Shown here: in pieces, positions 1-7,784 of the stretch
Position numbering within the stretch: the first letter of the stretch is position 1
How the letters are laid out: every line of letters begins with the position of its first letter
NCBI GenBank assembly: GCA_009886115.1
Contig: VFJJ01000187.1
Location: 1-50,891 of the forward strand
DNA: 50,891 bases
Direction: 5' to 3'
Source of the DNA: Actinomycetota bacterium
Lineage (GTDB): Bacteria; Actinomycetota; Acidimicrobiia; IMCC26256; VFJJ01
Notes under the pieces: generated by a model
Told to the model about the DNA's origin: nothing
The model's database searches: none
Seen by the model: only the letters and a program-made list of their open reading frames with translations
Made by a program: the position numbers and the translations under genes

Positions 1-832
1 CATCGGCGTCGACGCCCGTCCCGTGGGGAATCGAGAGCAGCGGCGGGGGCTCGGCCCGAAGGTCGGGGAACGCGAAGCCTCCCCGGTGAGCCAGGCCGAC
101 CTCGCGGACGAGCTCGGCGACGCCCCACTGGGCATGGACGAGCATGCCCCGCTCGGCCAGCCAGTCGACGGCGGAGCTGCCCGAACGGGGACGGCCGCTG
201 TAACCGCCCATCGCTATCGACCCCGAGATCGCCACGCTGGCAGTGGCGTTCGCGGCCATCCGCTCGAGGAGCACGGCGACCTCGGGGGGAGCTCCGGCGA
301 GGATCTGTTGGACCCGGCCCGAGTCGGCGAAGACATCGGTGACCATGCGCAGGAGGTCGGCCTTCTTGGCCGTCCCCACCACGAGCTCGAGCGCACCGGC
401 GACGTGCTTGAGCTCCTCGACCGTGCGCAGGCCCAGCAGTGCAGCTGCGGGACGCCCGAGACCCGCGGCACCGCTGAGGGCCCTCGGGAGCTCACCGACG
501 AGCTTTACGAGCCGACCGTCGACAGTGACCAGCGCCAGCTCGGCGAGGCGAGCCAGCCCCGCCTCGACCTGGGCCAGCGTGGCTCCCGGGCCGGCCAGCT
601 CGGCAACGGCATCGGGGGTCACCGGTGTGGGAACCAGAGCGACGAGCTCGAGCAGCTGGTGGCTGAACTGATCGAGCCGGCTGAGGCAGCGCAGCTGCGA
701 ACCCCACTGGCTCGCAGCGACAGCCAGCCGATCGAACGTGAGGGGCGGACGAGCCAAGAGGTCGTCGCGCACCTCGAACAATCGCGTCAACGCGGCGTCG
801 TCGAGCTCTCGTAGCTCCGCACTCAATCCCAT
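1..832 (-). CDS. helicase-associated-domain protein, N-terminal part (partial)
   Basis: The minus strand is open from an ATG at 832 to the window edge, about 277 codons with no stop. The N-terminus (LRELDDAALTRLFEVRDDLL, then RPPLTFDRLAVAASQWGSQ) and the following winged-helix-like leucine/alanine-rich stretch resemble the actinobacterial helicase-associated proteins of the Rv0862c type, usually encoded beside an XPB-like DNA helicase. A GGGAGG Shine-Dalgarno sequence lies 6 nt before the ATG at 832; a second in-frame ATG at 838 sits directly on that site and is less likely. The C-terminal part is outside the window, so the helicase C-terminal-like domain cannot be confirmed. Family assignment is by recalled resemblance only. 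Confidence 0.6.
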   Translation of the reverse strand, partial: MGLSAELRELDDAALTRLFEVRDDLLARPPLTFDRLAVAASQWGSQLRCLSRLDQFSHQLLELVALVPTPVTPDAVAELAGPGATLAQVEAGLARLAELALVTVDGRLVKLVGELPRALSGAAGLGRPAAALLGLRTVEELKHVAGALELVVGTAKKADLLRMVTDVFADSGRVQQILAGAPPEVAVLLERMAANATASVAISGSIAMGGYSGRPRSGSSAVDWLAERGMLVHAQWGVAELVREVGLAHRGGFAFPDLRAEPPPLLSIPHGTGVDAD

Positions 833-960
833 GGTCATCCTCCCAAACTCGCCCGACCCGAGGGTAGCGAGGAATCACCGACGTGTCATTCTCGGGCGGG
901 GCCGGCGCAGCGGGGACGATGCCGGGTGACGAACGGCGACGGGTGCGGGCGGCGGCTGCG

Positions 961-1508
961 TCACCCGGAGTCGGCAGCCAGACCTTCGGCGAAGGAGAGG
1001 ACGTCAGCAACGTCCAATACGCTGCTCGAGATCCGTACCAGCACGTCGTCGGCCCGGCCGTAGACGAGAACGATGGCACCGTCGACATCGAGGACTCGGC
1101 CGGCGCGCCCTCCGATGCTGACCACTTCACCCCCGGTGAGCCCGAAGGCGCCGCCATAGGGGGTGGCGTCGTCGGGGGCGAGGCGCGACAGGCCGGGGCG
1201 GTGCGCGGCCGAGACCGTAGGGACCGTCGCGGGTCGCGTGCCGGCCGGGATGGTCCACGTGCTCGGGAACGAGTCGGCGGGCGGGGGCGGCAACGGCGGG
1301 CACGGGAGCGTTCCCGTGTCTCCGATCGGCCGCACCGGGATCTCAGGGCTTTCGCGCCACACGCACGCGTCGGACGGCGTTGCGTCGTTCAGATCGAGCC
1401 AGACCAGCCGGAGACGACGACGATCGCGTCCCGGCCTCCGTCAGAGCACGCGGCGGCTGCCAACGCCATCGCCAGGCCCGCCACGGCCGGTCCCCATCCG
1501 CGCGTCAC
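961..1508 (-). pseudogene. small lipoprotein gene with apparent frameshift
   Basis: Two reading frames appear to make one gene. A GTG at 1508, directly after GGGAGG, begins a 39-codon frame with a clear lipoprotein signal (GLAMALAAAAC, lipobox cysteine at residue 21) that hits a stop at 1389. The next frame is codon-biased (GC-rich third positions) from about 1405 and continues to the stop at 961 as a 133-residue frame ending DVLSFAEGLAADSG. That second frame has no convincing start: GTG at 1362 lacks a ribosome site and coding bias extends upstream of it. Joining them near the GTC trinucleotide run at about 1410 would give an exported lipoprotein of about 180 residues with a Pro-rich linker. 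It may be a real mutation or a one-base sequence error. Function unknown. Confidence 0.55.
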
Positions 1509-1572
1509 CCTCCCAGTGCGCCCGATCCTGACGGGCCCCGGGGCGCCGGGGAGCACGGAGCAGGGAGCAGGG

Positions 1573-2073
1573 TCAGCGCCGGTCGGCGACGCGCAGGCCG
1601 ACCTGCACCGTGGCGATGACGCAGCCGTCGGGCCCCGCCCGCCACGAGTGCTGCACACCGTTGACGAGCACACAATCGCCGACGTACAGGCGCACGGAAC
1701 CGTTCTCGAGGCCGAGCTCGACGTCGCCGCGAACGACGAGCCCGTAGTCGACGGTGGGCGTGTCGTGCATGGGGGCCTCGAGCCCCGCACCCATCTCGGT
1801 GATGATCCACTTGGTACCCGCGGGCGCCACGTCGAACGACGCCGTATCGATCGACACGGTCGGATCGGCCGAGAGCAGGGCCGGCTCGGCGTCGAGACAC
1901 CAGAGCTCGCTGACGACGGCCTGTCCCGGCCCCGGCGTGGCCTCGGGCGAGCCCCCAGCCACACGTCGCAACGGCGCGTCGATGCGATCGCCTCGGAAGG
2001 CCACCGGCGCGTCGCCGTCGGAGACCACGACCGAGCGGCCATCGGCATCGAAACCCGTCACCACTCGTCGCAC
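1573..2073 (-). CDS. cupin-fold protein
   Basis: A 166-residue protein with a C-terminal single cupin barrel: MHDTPTVDYGLVVRGDVELG followed by a GDCVLVNGVQHSWR turn match the two conserved cupin motifs, with HDTxxxDY and the later His as likely metal ligands. The N-terminus (MRRVVTGFDADGRSVVVSDG) is typical of small actinobacterial cupin-domain proteins of unknown substrate, often near catabolic genes. The GTG start at 2073 has GGGAGG 5 nt upstream. It follows the quinone-oxidoreductase/hydratase operon on the same strand but is separated from it by a strong hairpin, so it is probably transcribed separately. No enzyme function can be assigned. Confidence 0.8.
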   Translation of the reverse strand: MRRVVTGFDADGRSVVVSDGDAPVAFRGDRIDAPLRRVAGGSPEATPGPGQAVVSELWCLDAEPALLSADPTVSIDTASFDVAPAGTKWIITEMGAGLEAPMHDTPTVDYGLVVRGDVELGLENGSVRLYVGDCVLVNGVQHSWRAGPDGCVIATVQVGLRVADRR

Positions 2074-2170
2074 GTCGACCTCCCTCTCGCTCTCGGCTAC
2101 GGCGCGCGCCCCGTCGCCGCGGGCGCGCCGTCCGGCAAACGTAGCGACCAGCGCCGCACCGGGCTAACCC

Positions 2171-2224
2171 CTCCAACTGTCAGCGTGGCACCTCGGATTC
2201 GGGGTGCCACGCTGACAGTTGGGG
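2171..2224 (-). terminator. long perfect hairpin at 3' end of the oxidoreductase operon
   Basis: Positions 2173-2192 and 2203-2222 are a perfect 20-bp inverted repeat. The 10-base spacer itself pairs further, leaving a four-base loop, and the flanks add a wobble and a G-C pair. The stop codon of the minus-strand oxidoreductase gene (2180-2182) lies inside the left arm. There is no U-run, as is common in actinobacterial terminators. A small palindromic mobile repeat is an alternative. Confidence 0.7.
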
Positions 2225-3199
2225 TTCGGGGACCACGAGCACCTTGCCCAGCGCCCGCCGGTCGGCGACCTCGGCCAGCGCCACGGCCACGTCGGCGAGC
2301 GGGTGGGTCGAGCTCAGGTGGGGGACGAGCCGACCGGCGGCGAGGTGCTCGATCATTTCGGCGCGGTCGCGGTCCATCAGCGCCGGCGCTCGGTCGCCGA
2401 AGGTGCGCATCTCGAAGCCCTTGATGGTGATGCCCTTGAGCAGCACCAGGTTCAGGGCGATGCGCGGGATCTCGCCCGACGCGAAGCCGACGGTCACGAA
2501 CCGGCTCCCCCATCCCAGGGCCCGCAGCGCCTGCTCGGCCGCCGGCCCGCCCACGGGATCGATCACGACATCGGCGCTGCCCCCGGTGATCTCCTTGATC
2601 CGACCGCGGAGATCGTCGCTCGTGTACTCGATGAGCCCCTCTGCGCCACGTTCTCGGCACAACGCCAGCTTCTCGGGCGACGATGCCGCAGCGATCACCC
2701 GGGCGCCGAGCAGACGGGCCACCTCCACCGCGGCCAGGCCCACACCGCCAGCCGCTCCGAGCACGACCACCCACTCACCCGGCTGCACCTCGGCGACCGA
2801 ACGCAAGGCGTGGTAGGCGGTGGAGTGGGCCACCCAGAACGCCGCGGCGAGGCTCAGGTCGACCCCGTCAGGAACAGCCACGAGTCCCGAGGCCGACGCC
2901 ACGACGTACTCGGCGAAGGCGCCGTTCATCGCCGCGCCCAGCACCCGGTCGCCGACGGCAGCAGCACTGACACCTTCACCCACCGCGTCGACGACACCGG
3001 CGAACTCGCTTCCGGGCACGAACGGCGTGGGGACCGAGACCTGGTACTTGTCGGCGATCAGGAGCACGTCGGGGAAGTTGACCGCCGCTGCGGCGACGCG
3101 CACCAGCACCTGGCCCCGGCCCGGCTCGGGGACGGGGATCTCGTCGATCGTCAGCGTTTCGGGCGGTCCGTACGCGTGGCAGACGGCGGCACGCATCAT
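2180..3199 (-). CDS. zinc-independent quinone oxidoreductase-type MDR enzyme
   Basis: A 339-residue medium-chain dehydrogenase/reductase. The N-terminal GroES-like part contains VNFPDVLLI and PGSEFAGVVDAVG; the Rossmann part has the nucleotide motif GAAGGVGLAAVEVA. The structural and catalytic zinc cysteines are absent, which fits the NADPH:quinone reductase (Qor) branch. Such enzymes act on quinones or alpha,beta-unsaturated acyl compounds, and the adjacent acyl-CoA dehydrogenase and enoyl-CoA hydratase suggest an acyl-CoA-linked role (inference). MMRAAVCHAYG is the family-like start; an ATG at 3223 overlapping the upstream stop would add eight residues by translational coupling. The last 14 or so residues are encoded by a large hairpin and may be dispensable. 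Confidence 0.85.
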   Translation of the reverse strand: MMRAAVCHAYGPPETLTIDEIPVPEPGRGQVLVRVAAAAVNFPDVLLIADKYQVSVPTPFVPGSEFAGVVDAVGEGVSAAAVGDRVLGAAMNGAFAEYVVASASGLVAVPDGVDLSLAAAFWVAHSTAYHALRSVAEVQPGEWVVVLGAAGGVGLAAVEVARLLGARVIAAASSPEKLALCRERGAEGLIEYTSDDLRGRIKEITGGSADVVIDPVGGPAAEQALRALGWGSRFVTVGFASGEIPRIALNLVLLKGITIKGFEMRTFGDRAPALMDRDRAEMIEHLAAGRLVPHLSSTHPLADVAVALAEVADRRALGKVLVVPEPQLSAWHPESEVPR

Positions 3200-3219
3200 G
3201 GTGCGACGACCTCTCGCCG

Positions 3220-4008
3220 TCATCGGCCCGCCCAGCGCGGCGCTCGGCGCTCGGCGAAGGCCGTGGCGCCCTCGACGGCGTCGGCGCTGGCGAACACAGG
3301 ACCGGCGACCTCGGAGATCCGGTCCCACGGCAGCGCCCCGATCGACTCCCACATCAGTCGCTTCGTGGCCTGCACGGCCAAGGGCCCGTTGGCTGCGATG
3401 CGCCGAGCGAGGTCGAGGGCCACGTCGATCAGGTCTGCGGCGGACACGACCCGGTTGACGAGCCCGAGCTCGAGCGCTCGACGAGCGTCGATCTGCTCGC
3501 CCGTGAGCCCCATCTCGAGCGCGACGGCGAGCGGGAGCCGACGGGGCAGCTCGGTCCCGCCGCCGCCGGCCAGGAGACCCCGGCTCACCTCGGGCAGCCC
3601 GAAGCGGGCGTGCTCGGCGGCCACGACGAGGTCGCAGGCCAGCACGAGCTCGAAGCCGCCCCCGACCGCGATGCCGTTGACCGCGGCGATGACCGGCTTG
3701 GCGAAGCCTCCCCGGGTGAGCAGCTCCAGCCCCGAATGATCGGCCTCAGCCTGGGTCTCGCGCGCCCCGGCTCCGGCCCCGGCCTGGGTCTCGCGCGCCT
3801 CGGCGAAGGCCTTGAGGTCCATGCCGGCGCTGAAGACCCGCTCGCCGGCGCCGGTGAGCACGACCGCGCCAACGGTGTCGTCGCCGGCGGCGCGGCGGAA
3901 CGCGGCGCCGATCGCTGCCGCGGTGGGCCCGTCGAACGAGTTGGCCCGCTCGGGTCGGTTCAACCGCACGAGGGCCACCCCGCCGTGAAGCTCGTAGTCG
4001 ACGCCCAT
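3220..4008 (-). CDS. enoyl-CoA hydratase/isomerase (crotonase family)
   Basis: A 262-residue crotonase. The oxyanion-hole segments are visible as SAGMDLKAF and NGIAVGGGFELVLACDLVVA, and LPEVSRGLLAGGGG carries the usual glutamate region. It probably hydrates an enoyl-CoA in beta-oxidation-like degradation. The ATG at 4008 shares one base with the stop of the upstream acyl-CoA dehydrogenase (TGATG), and its own stop touches the next gene, so the three genes form one translationally coupled operon. An 18-bp direct repeat (3749-3766 and 3782-3799, 33-bp period) encodes a duplicated ARETQA segment after the first oxyanion motif, lengthening a surface loop by 11 residues. Confidence 0.9.
   Translation of the reverse strand: MGVDYELHGGVALVRLNRPERANSFDGPTAAAIGAAFRRAAGDDTVGAVVLTGAGERVFSAGMDLKAFAEARETQAGAGAGARETQAEADHSGLELLTRGGFAKPVIAAVNGIAVGGGFELVLACDLVVAAEHARFGLPEVSRGLLAGGGGTELPRRLPLAVALEMGLTGEQIDARRALELGLVNRVVSAADLIDVALDLARRIAANGPLAVQATKRLMWESIGALPWDRISEVAGPVFASADAVEGATAFAERRAPRWAGR
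3749..3799. repeat. in-frame 33-bp-period duplication within crotonase gene
   Basis: The 18-mer GCCTGGGTCTCGCGCGCC occurs at 3749-3766 and 3782-3799. The period of 33 bp preserves the reading frame and yields two ARETQA copies in the encoded protein. Confidence 0.85.
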
Positions 4009-5219
4009 CAGCTGTCCCCCCTTGGGTTTTCACGGTGCGCGCTGGCTCCCGCGCCGGCACCGGCCCGCTTGATGATCCGGCGGGCGATCGACCACCTGTG
4101 CACCTCCGACGGCCCGTCGTAGATACGGAAGGCCCTGATGTCACGGAAGATGCGGGCCACGACCGTGTCGTCGGTGACGCCGAGGCCACCGAGGATCTGC
4201 AGGCTGCGATCGGCGACACGCCAGACGGCTTCCGAGCACACGGTCTTGGCCACGCTCGACGCCTCGTTCCCCCGATCACCCTGGTCGAGCATCCACGCCG
4301 TGTGCCAGATGTGCAGGCGCGCGGTCTGCAGGTCGATCTCGTTGTCGGCCAGCATGAACCCGACCCCCTCGTGGGCGCCGAGCACCTGTCCGAACGCCTG
4401 ACGCCGAGCGGCGTACTCGGCTGCGATGTCATGAGCTCGACGGGCTGCGCCGAGCCACCGCATGCAGTGCGTCAGCCGGGCCGGGGCCAGGCGAACCTGC
4501 GCGTACCGGAACCCGGCGCCCGCCTCGCCGAGCACGGCGTCCACCGGCACACGCATGTTCTCGAAGCGCAACACGCCATGGCCGCCCGTGAACGACGAGT
4601 CGAGCGTGTCGAGCGTGCGCTCGTACACGAAGCCCGGGGTGTCGGTGGGCACGAGGAGCATCGTGGCGCCGTCACCCTCCTTGACCATCACGATCGCGAC
4701 GGCCGCGCCTTCGGCGCCCGTGATGAGCCACTTGCGGCCGTCGACCACGTACTCGTCACCGTCACGGACGGCCGTCGTCAGCATCATCGACGGATCGGAA
4801 CCCGCACCCGGGCTGGGCTCGGTCATGGCGAAGCAGGTCCGAATCTCACCCGCCGCATGGGGGCGCAACCATCGCTCCTTCTGGGCGTCTGTGGCCACGT
4901 GCTCGAGCAGATGGGCGTTGCCCTCGTCGGGTGCCGCGACGTTCATGGCCACGGGGCCGAGCATCGAGTACCCCGCTTCCTCGAACACCAGCGCCCGTCC
5001 GATCTGGCTGAGCCCGAGCCCCCCGTAGCTCGGCGACACATGGGGCGACAGGAGCCCAGCAGAACGGGCGTGGCCCACGAGCTCGGACCGCAGCTCATCG
5101 GTCGGCCCGTGGGCGCCCCACCGCGGGTCGGCCTCGTACGGGATCACCGTCGCCCGCACGAAGGCGGCGGTCCGCTCGGCAACTTCACGGATCGCAAGGT
5201 CGGGGCTGAAGTCGATCAC
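4008..5219 (-). CDS. acyl-CoA dehydrogenase
   Basis: A roughly 403-residue FAD-dependent acyl-CoA dehydrogenase. Family motifs include FAMTEPSPGAGSDPS (flavin/substrate loop), VVDGRKWLITGAEG, and the C-terminal LQILGGLGVTDDTVVARIFR and FRIYDGPSEVHR. In many short- and medium-chain enzymes the last segment reads YEGT with a catalytic Glu; here it reads YDGP, as in ACAD10/11-like members, so the base may be Asp or elsewhere. The GTG at 5219 (VIDFSPDL) is preferred because GAGGTGA precedes it by 4-5 nt; an ATG at 5264 would add 15 residues without a ribosome site. First gene of a coupled three-gene operon. Confidence 0.9.
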   Translation of the reverse strand: MIDFSPDLAIREVAERTAAFVRATVIPYEADPRWGAHGPTDELRSELVGHARSAGLLSPHVSPSYGGLGLSQIGRALVFEEAGYSMLGPVAMNVAAPDEGNAHLLEHVATDAQKERWLRPHAAGEIRTCFAMTEPSPGAGSDPSMMLTTAVRDGDEYVVDGRKWLITGAEGAAVAIVMVKEGDGATMLLVPTDTPGFVYERTLDTLDSSFTGGHGVLRFENMRVPVDAVLGEAGAGFRYAQVRLAPARLTHCMRWLGAARRAHDIAAEYAARRQAFGQVLGAHEGVGFMLADNEIDLQTARLHIWHTAWMLDQGDRGNEASSVAKTVCSEAVWRVADRSLQILGGLGVTDDTVVARIFRDIRAFRIYDGPSEVHRWSIARRIIKRAGAGAGASAHRENPRGDS

Positions 5220-5358
5220 GGGCTCACCTCGACCGCGCCGGCTCGGACGGTCTGTGTCGTGCATCGGGACGGGCTGGCCAGGCGACGCCCGTGGGGAACG
5301 ACCGATGCTACGGCCGGCATCGGCCGAGCGACCGGCCCGGGGCGCGAGACTCTGATCT

Positions 5359-6756
5359 GTGAGCGAGCCCCACCTTGAAGCACTGGCCTGGGCTGAGCCC
5401 TACCCCTACTGGTACGACGACGTCGATGAGCCCGACGCCAACGACACGCTGGTGCGCACCGAAGCATGTGACCTGTGCATCGTCGGCGGCGGGTACACCG
5501 GTCTGTGGACCGCCATCATCGCCAAGGAGCGCGACCCGTCCCGCGACGTCGTGCTCATCGAGGGCGACACCTGTGGATTCGGAGCGTCGGGCCGCAACGG
5601 TGGTTTCGTGGATGCCAGCCTGACCCACGGGATCGCCAATGGGGAAGCACGCTTTCCCAGGGAGCTGGCCCAGCTCGAGCGGCTTGGCCTCGCCAATCTC
5701 GACGGCATCGAAGCGGCCATCACCCGCTACGCCATCGACTGCGACTTCGAACGCACCGGTGTCATCGATGTCGCCACCACCGAGCACTATGTGTCCGAGT
5801 TACGTGACGACCAGACGTTGCTGCGATCGCTTGGCCAGGACGTCGAGCTGCTCGACCGCGACGCCATGCACGCGCAGGTGCACTCGCCCACCTATCACGG
5901 TGGCCTGTGGCGCAAGGATCGAGCCGCGCTCGTCGACCCGGCCCGGCTGGCGTGGGGCCTCAAGGCCGCGGCGCAACAGCTCGGCGTGCGCATCTACGAG
6001 CACACCAAAGCCACCGACCTCGAGCGTGACGGTGTGGGCGTGATGGTCACCACCCCGTTCGGACGTGTCAGAGCCGCCCGCGTCGCCCTGTGCACCAATG
6101 CTTTCCCGCCGCTGCTGCACAAGATGAAGCGCTACGTGATCCCCGTCTACGACTACTGCATGGTCACCGAGCCGCTCACCGCCGAGCAGCTCGCCAGCAT
6201 CGGCTGGGCGAATCGCCAAGGCCTGTCAGACACCAACAACCAGTTTCACTACTACCGCCTGACCCAGGACAACCGCATCCTCTGGGGCGGTTACGACGCG
6301 GTGTATTACTTCGCCAGCAAGGTGCGCTCGGAGTTCGAGACCCGTCCCGAGACCTGGGTCAAGCTCTCCGAGCACTTCTTCACGGCCTTCCCCCAACTCG
6401 AGGGCATCCACTTCACGAACGTGTGGGGTGGGGCGATCGACACCTGTACCCGCTATTGCGTGTTCTGGGATACGGCCATGCACGGACGGGTCGCCTACGC
6501 GCTCGGCTACACCGGCCTCGGCGTGGGCTCGACCCGTTTCGGCGCCGAGGTGCTCGTCGATCTGCTCGACGGTCGCCGCACCGAGCGCACCGATCTCGAC
6601 TTCGTGAAGGATCAGCCCATCCCCTGGCCGCCGGAGCCCTTCCGATTCGTAGGCATCCAGCTCACCCGCTGGGCGCTCAACCGGGAAGACAAGAGCGGCA
6701 AGCGCAACCTGTGGCTGCGCGGCCTCGACAAGATGGGCCTCGGATTCGACTCGTGA
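5359..6756 (+). CDS. FAD-dependent amine/amino acid oxidase-like protein (DAO family)
   Basis: A 465-residue flavoprotein. The N-terminal dinucleotide motif is CDLCIVGGGYTGLWTA, followed by the second FAD motif region FGASGRNGGFVDA and a late YALGYTGLGVGSTRFGAEVL that closes the flavin site. This layout matches DAO-superfamily enzymes such as gamma-glutamylputrescine oxidase (PuuB) and other amine oxidases. Residues 1-35 (PYPYWYDDV) also match PuuB-like proteins. The substrate is unknown; an agmatinase-family gene lies 3 kb downstream, so a polyamine link is possible but speculative. Start is GTG at 5359 with no clear Shine-Dalgarno. It ends at a shared bidirectional hairpin facing the VOC gene. 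Confidence 0.85.
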   Translation: MSEPHLEALAWAEPYPYWYDDVDEPDANDTLVRTEACDLCIVGGGYTGLWTAIIAKERDPSRDVVLIEGDTCGFGASGRNGGFVDASLTHGIANGEARFPRELAQLERLGLANLDGIEAAITRYAIDCDFERTGVIDVATTEHYVSELRDDQTLLRSLGQDVELLDRDAMHAQVHSPTYHGGLWRKDRAALVDPARLAWGLKAAAQQLGVRIYEHTKATDLERDGVGVMVTTPFGRVRAARVALCTNAFPPLLHKMKRYVIPVYDYCMVTEPLTAEQLASIGWANRQGLSDTNNQFHYYRLTQDNRILWGGYDAVYYFASKVRSEFETRPETWVKLSEHFFTAFPQLEGIHFTNVWGGAIDTCTRYCVFWDTAMHGRVAYALGYTGLGVGSTRFGAEVLVDLLDGRRTERTDLDFVKDQPIPWPPEPFRFVGIQLTRWALNREDKSGKRNLWLRGLDKMGLGFDS

Positions 6757-6802
6757 GCCCGCGCGGGCCGGTCGCACCCCCACGAACCGTCCCACTCCCA
6801 CG

Positions 6803-6849
6803 AAATGTGCGCGGAAATGCTCACCCGGTGCGCATTTCAGCGCACATTT
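6803..6849. terminator. bidirectional terminator hairpin between convergent genes
   Basis: The arms 6803-6820 and 6832-6849 pair over 10 bp plus 7 bp with one mismatch, enclosing an 11-base loop. It lies between the 3' ends of the plus-strand FAD oxidase (6756) and the minus-strand VOC gene (6864), so it can terminate both. The AAAT ends give short T-runs on either strand. Confidence 0.75.
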
Positions 6850-6863
6850 GGGCGGGCTCGGCC

Positions 6864-7664
6864 TCAGCCGGCCTCGTCGGCCTGCTCGGCCAACTTGGCC
6901 AACTTGAGCACGGCGAACGTGGCACCGTCAGGGTCGATCAGCACGGCGAAACGGCCGGGCGGGATGTCGGTTGGAGGCACCATGACCGTCCCGCCGAGCG
7001 CGGTACAGCGAGCCGCGGTGGCGTCGGCATCGTCGACGGCGAAGTAGACCATCCAGTGCGGCGGAACCTGGGGCGGGTACTCGTCGCCCATCTCCATCAT
7101 GCCGCCGATCGAGCTGCCGTCGGCCAGCTTCCACTCGGTGTAGGCCATCTCGTCCATCGGAATGGTGTCGCCCGTCCAGGCGAACACGGAGCCGTAGAAC
7201 GCCTTGGCCGCCTCGATGTCCCGGGTGGCCAGCTCGTTCCAGCACAGCGTGTTGGGCTCGTTCACGAGACGAGCACCGGCGTGCGCCCAGGGCTGCCAGA
7301 TGGCGAACACAGCGCCACCGGTGTCCATCAGCACGGCCATGCGGCCGACGTCGAGGATGTCCATCGGGGGCATCCGCACGGTCCCGCCGGCGTCGGCCGC
7401 CAGCTTCGCGGACGCGTCGGCGTTTGCGACGGAGACGTAGGTCGTCCACACCGTGGGCTGATCGGGGTTCATCTTCGCCCCGACCCCGGCCACGGGAAGC
7501 CCGTTGACCTCCATCATCGTGTAGCCGCCCGCCTCGGGCATGGGTGCAACCGAAGCCGTCCAACCGAACAGGCTGCTGTAGAAGGCGGCCGCGGCCACCG
7601 GATCGGGGCTCCCCAGATCGACCCAGGACGGGGTTCCCGGTGCGTACGACGTGCGCTCGACCAT
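6864..7664 (-). CDS. two-domain VOC (glyoxalase/bleomycin resistance fold) protein
   Basis: A 266-residue protein made of two tandem VOC modules of about 125 residues. Each begins with a substrate-domain motif (GTPSWVDLGSPDPVAAAAFY; NTLCWNELATRDIEAAKAFY) and ends with a D-G-A-x-F-A strand (DTGGAVFAIWQP; DPDGATFAVLKL). Such proteins resemble mycobacterial CFP32-like glyoxalase-fold proteins; the ligand is not predictable. The start ATG at 7664 (MVERTS) has GGAGG 5 nt upstream; an earlier in-frame ATG at 7676 overlaps that site and is rejected. It converges on the FAD oxidase gene. Confidence 0.85.
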   Translation of the reverse strand: MVERTSYAPGTPSWVDLGSPDPVAAAAFYSSLFGWTASVAPMPEAGGYTMMEVNGLPVAGVGAKMNPDQPTVWTTYVSVANADASAKLAADAGGTVRMPPMDILDVGRMAVLMDTGGAVFAIWQPWAHAGARLVNEPNTLCWNELATRDIEAAKAFYGSVFAWTGDTIPMDEMAYTEWKLADGSSIGGMMEMGDEYPPQVPPHWMVYFAVDDADATAARCTALGGTVMVPPTDIPPGRFAVLIDPDGATFAVLKLAKLAEQADEAG

Positions 7665-7784
7665 GATGGCCTCCAAGGGCTCTATGGCATCGCTCGGATG
7701 CGCTCAACGTAGGTCGCGGCGGAGGGTACGTCCAGGGTTCGACCACGCCACGACGGCGGGCCCACGACAATCCTTGACCTCTGG

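Noticed and set aside
23-814. Long plus-strand frame of 263 codons
   Set aside because: Shadow of the minus-strand helicase-associated gene; low-complexity composition without family motifs.
883-2424. 513-codon plus-strand frame
   Set aside because: Runs antisense to the lipoprotein, cupin and oxidoreductase genes; R/A/G/P-rich, typical of GC-rich shadow frames.
6090-7712. 540-codon plus-strand frame
   Set aside because: Crosses the FAD oxidase in another frame, the terminator and the VOC gene antisense; no motifs.
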